From NCBI GenBank assembly GCA_031401035.1, contig JANNRA010000076.1, positions 1 through 23,243 of the forward strand: 23,243 bases of DNA. The letters run 5' to 3'. The notes below the pieces were generated by a model. It was not told where the DNA came from. It worked only from the letters and a program-made list of their open reading frames with translations, and did no database searches. Source of the DNA: JANNRA01 sp031401035. GTDB lineage: Bacteria; Desulfobacterota; Binatia; HRBIN30; CADEER01. This document shows positions 22,984 through 23,243 of this stretch, piece after piece; the stretch's first letter is position 1; the number at the start of each line of letters is the position of its first letter. Made by a program: the position numbers and the translations under genes.

Positions 22984-23075
22984 CGCAGAGCAATGGCAGG
23001 CGTGGCGGTCGCTGTCCCCGCACGATAGTGGTCTGCACCGGATGAGATCGAGAGCGACTTCAGCGCGTTCGCTGT

Positions 23076-23177
23076 CCCCTCACCCTGACCCTCTCCCTGC
23101 GGGAGAGGGGACCTCGGGAAGCAGCGTGTTACGAAGATGGGTCCCCTCTCCCGCAGGGAGAGGGTCAGGGTGAGGGG
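23076..23177. repeat. Perfect 37-bp inverted repeat, REP/MITE-like palindrome
   Basis: Arms 23076-23112 and 23141-23177 are exact reverse complements with a 28-nt spacer. Each arm contains a nested hairpin, CCCTCTCC/GGAGAGGG. The sequence type, which spuriously translates as LTLTLSLRERG, is a widespread dispersed palindrome in high-GC proteobacterial genomes. It lies between two divergent genes, so it is not a simple terminator. The flanks 22984-23075 and 23178-23222 show nothing else I can name. Confidence 0.85.
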
Positions 23178-23222
23178 ATCACCACGACTGATGCTCCTGG
23201 GACACGCCACAGGGAGAGACCC

Positions 23223-23243
23223 ATGCCGGCCCGCCTTGCTCTC
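23223..23243 (+). CDS. Possible start of a gene cut by the window end
   Basis: An ATG at 23223 is preceded by AGGGAG (23211-23216) at a good spacing of 6 nt and opens MPARLAL before the window ends. The strong ribosome-binding site is the only support; seven codons do not allow a product call. Confidence 0.35.

Noticed and set aside
23076..23177. CRISPR array
   Set aside because: There are only two arms, in inverted rather than direct orientation, and no spaced repeat series exists anywhere in the window.
22920..23210. A 96-codon frame reading through the inverted repeat
   Set aside because: Its LTLTLSLRERG text is the known spurious translation of the palindrome, and it lies in a different frame from the discoidin protein.

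Overview
The window is GC-rich throughout (roughly 70% by eye). It encodes Gram-negative envelope functions: periplasmic OpgG, inner-membrane OpgH and a lipoprotein binding protein. I infer an uncultivated or little-studied proteobacterium-like lineage of the deltaproteobacterial/Binatia kind. Supporting hints are the reductase in the N-terminal dihydrodipicolinate reductase-like family, a Pro/Thr-linked secreted protein with a Cys-Gly C-terminal tail, and DUF6036/DUF3604 remnants. No 16S or other marker gene is present, so taxonomy stays open.

Layout. 143-2347: an NAD(P)-binding reductase (-) and a TauD/TfdA-type dioxygenase (+), divergent and probably unrelated to the rest. 2372-5369 (-): a carbohydrate ABC importer made of binding lipoprotein, MalF-like and MalG-like permeases, with both internal junctions overlapping by 4 nt. 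5448-12384 (+): opgG, opgH, a membrane-anchored PF10091/DUF3131 glucoamylase-like protein, and a MalK/UgpC-type ATPase that probably powers the importer. 12385-15975: a scarred region holding a degraded duplicate of the ATPase/GH94 convergent junction, DUF3604 and HupE/UreJ gene remnants, a small ORF plus DUF6036 nucleotidyltransferase pair, and a two-domain cohesin-like secreted protein. 15976-22983 (-): a 1269-residue GH94 protein matching the C-terminal region of cyclic beta-1,2-glucan synthase (NdvB/Cgs), preceded by a 1053-residue secreted discoidin plus (alpha/alpha)6-barrel protein. 23076-23177: a perfect 37-bp inverted repeat. A new + strand gene may begin at 23223.

Main idea. The locus looks like a beta-1,2-glucan (osmoregulated periplasmic glucan) system built from two classes. 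The synthase is OpgH with its partner OpgG, while the processing modules are those normally fused to the GT84 domain in NdvB/Cgs: a PF10091 (GH189/GH144-like) domain and a GH94 double module. Here they occur as separate polypeptides, together with an ABC importer and a putative new secreted glycosidase. Inferred flow: OpgH makes and exports linear beta-1,2-glucan; OpgG, the PF10091 protein and the discoidin protein trim or remodel it in the periplasm; the ABC importer returns oligosaccharides; cytosolic GH94 phosphorolyses them.

The second main observation is structural. About 570 bp around the convergent ATPase/GH94 3' ends occur twice as imperfect direct repeats and bracket about 2.9 kb of foreign or decayed genes.
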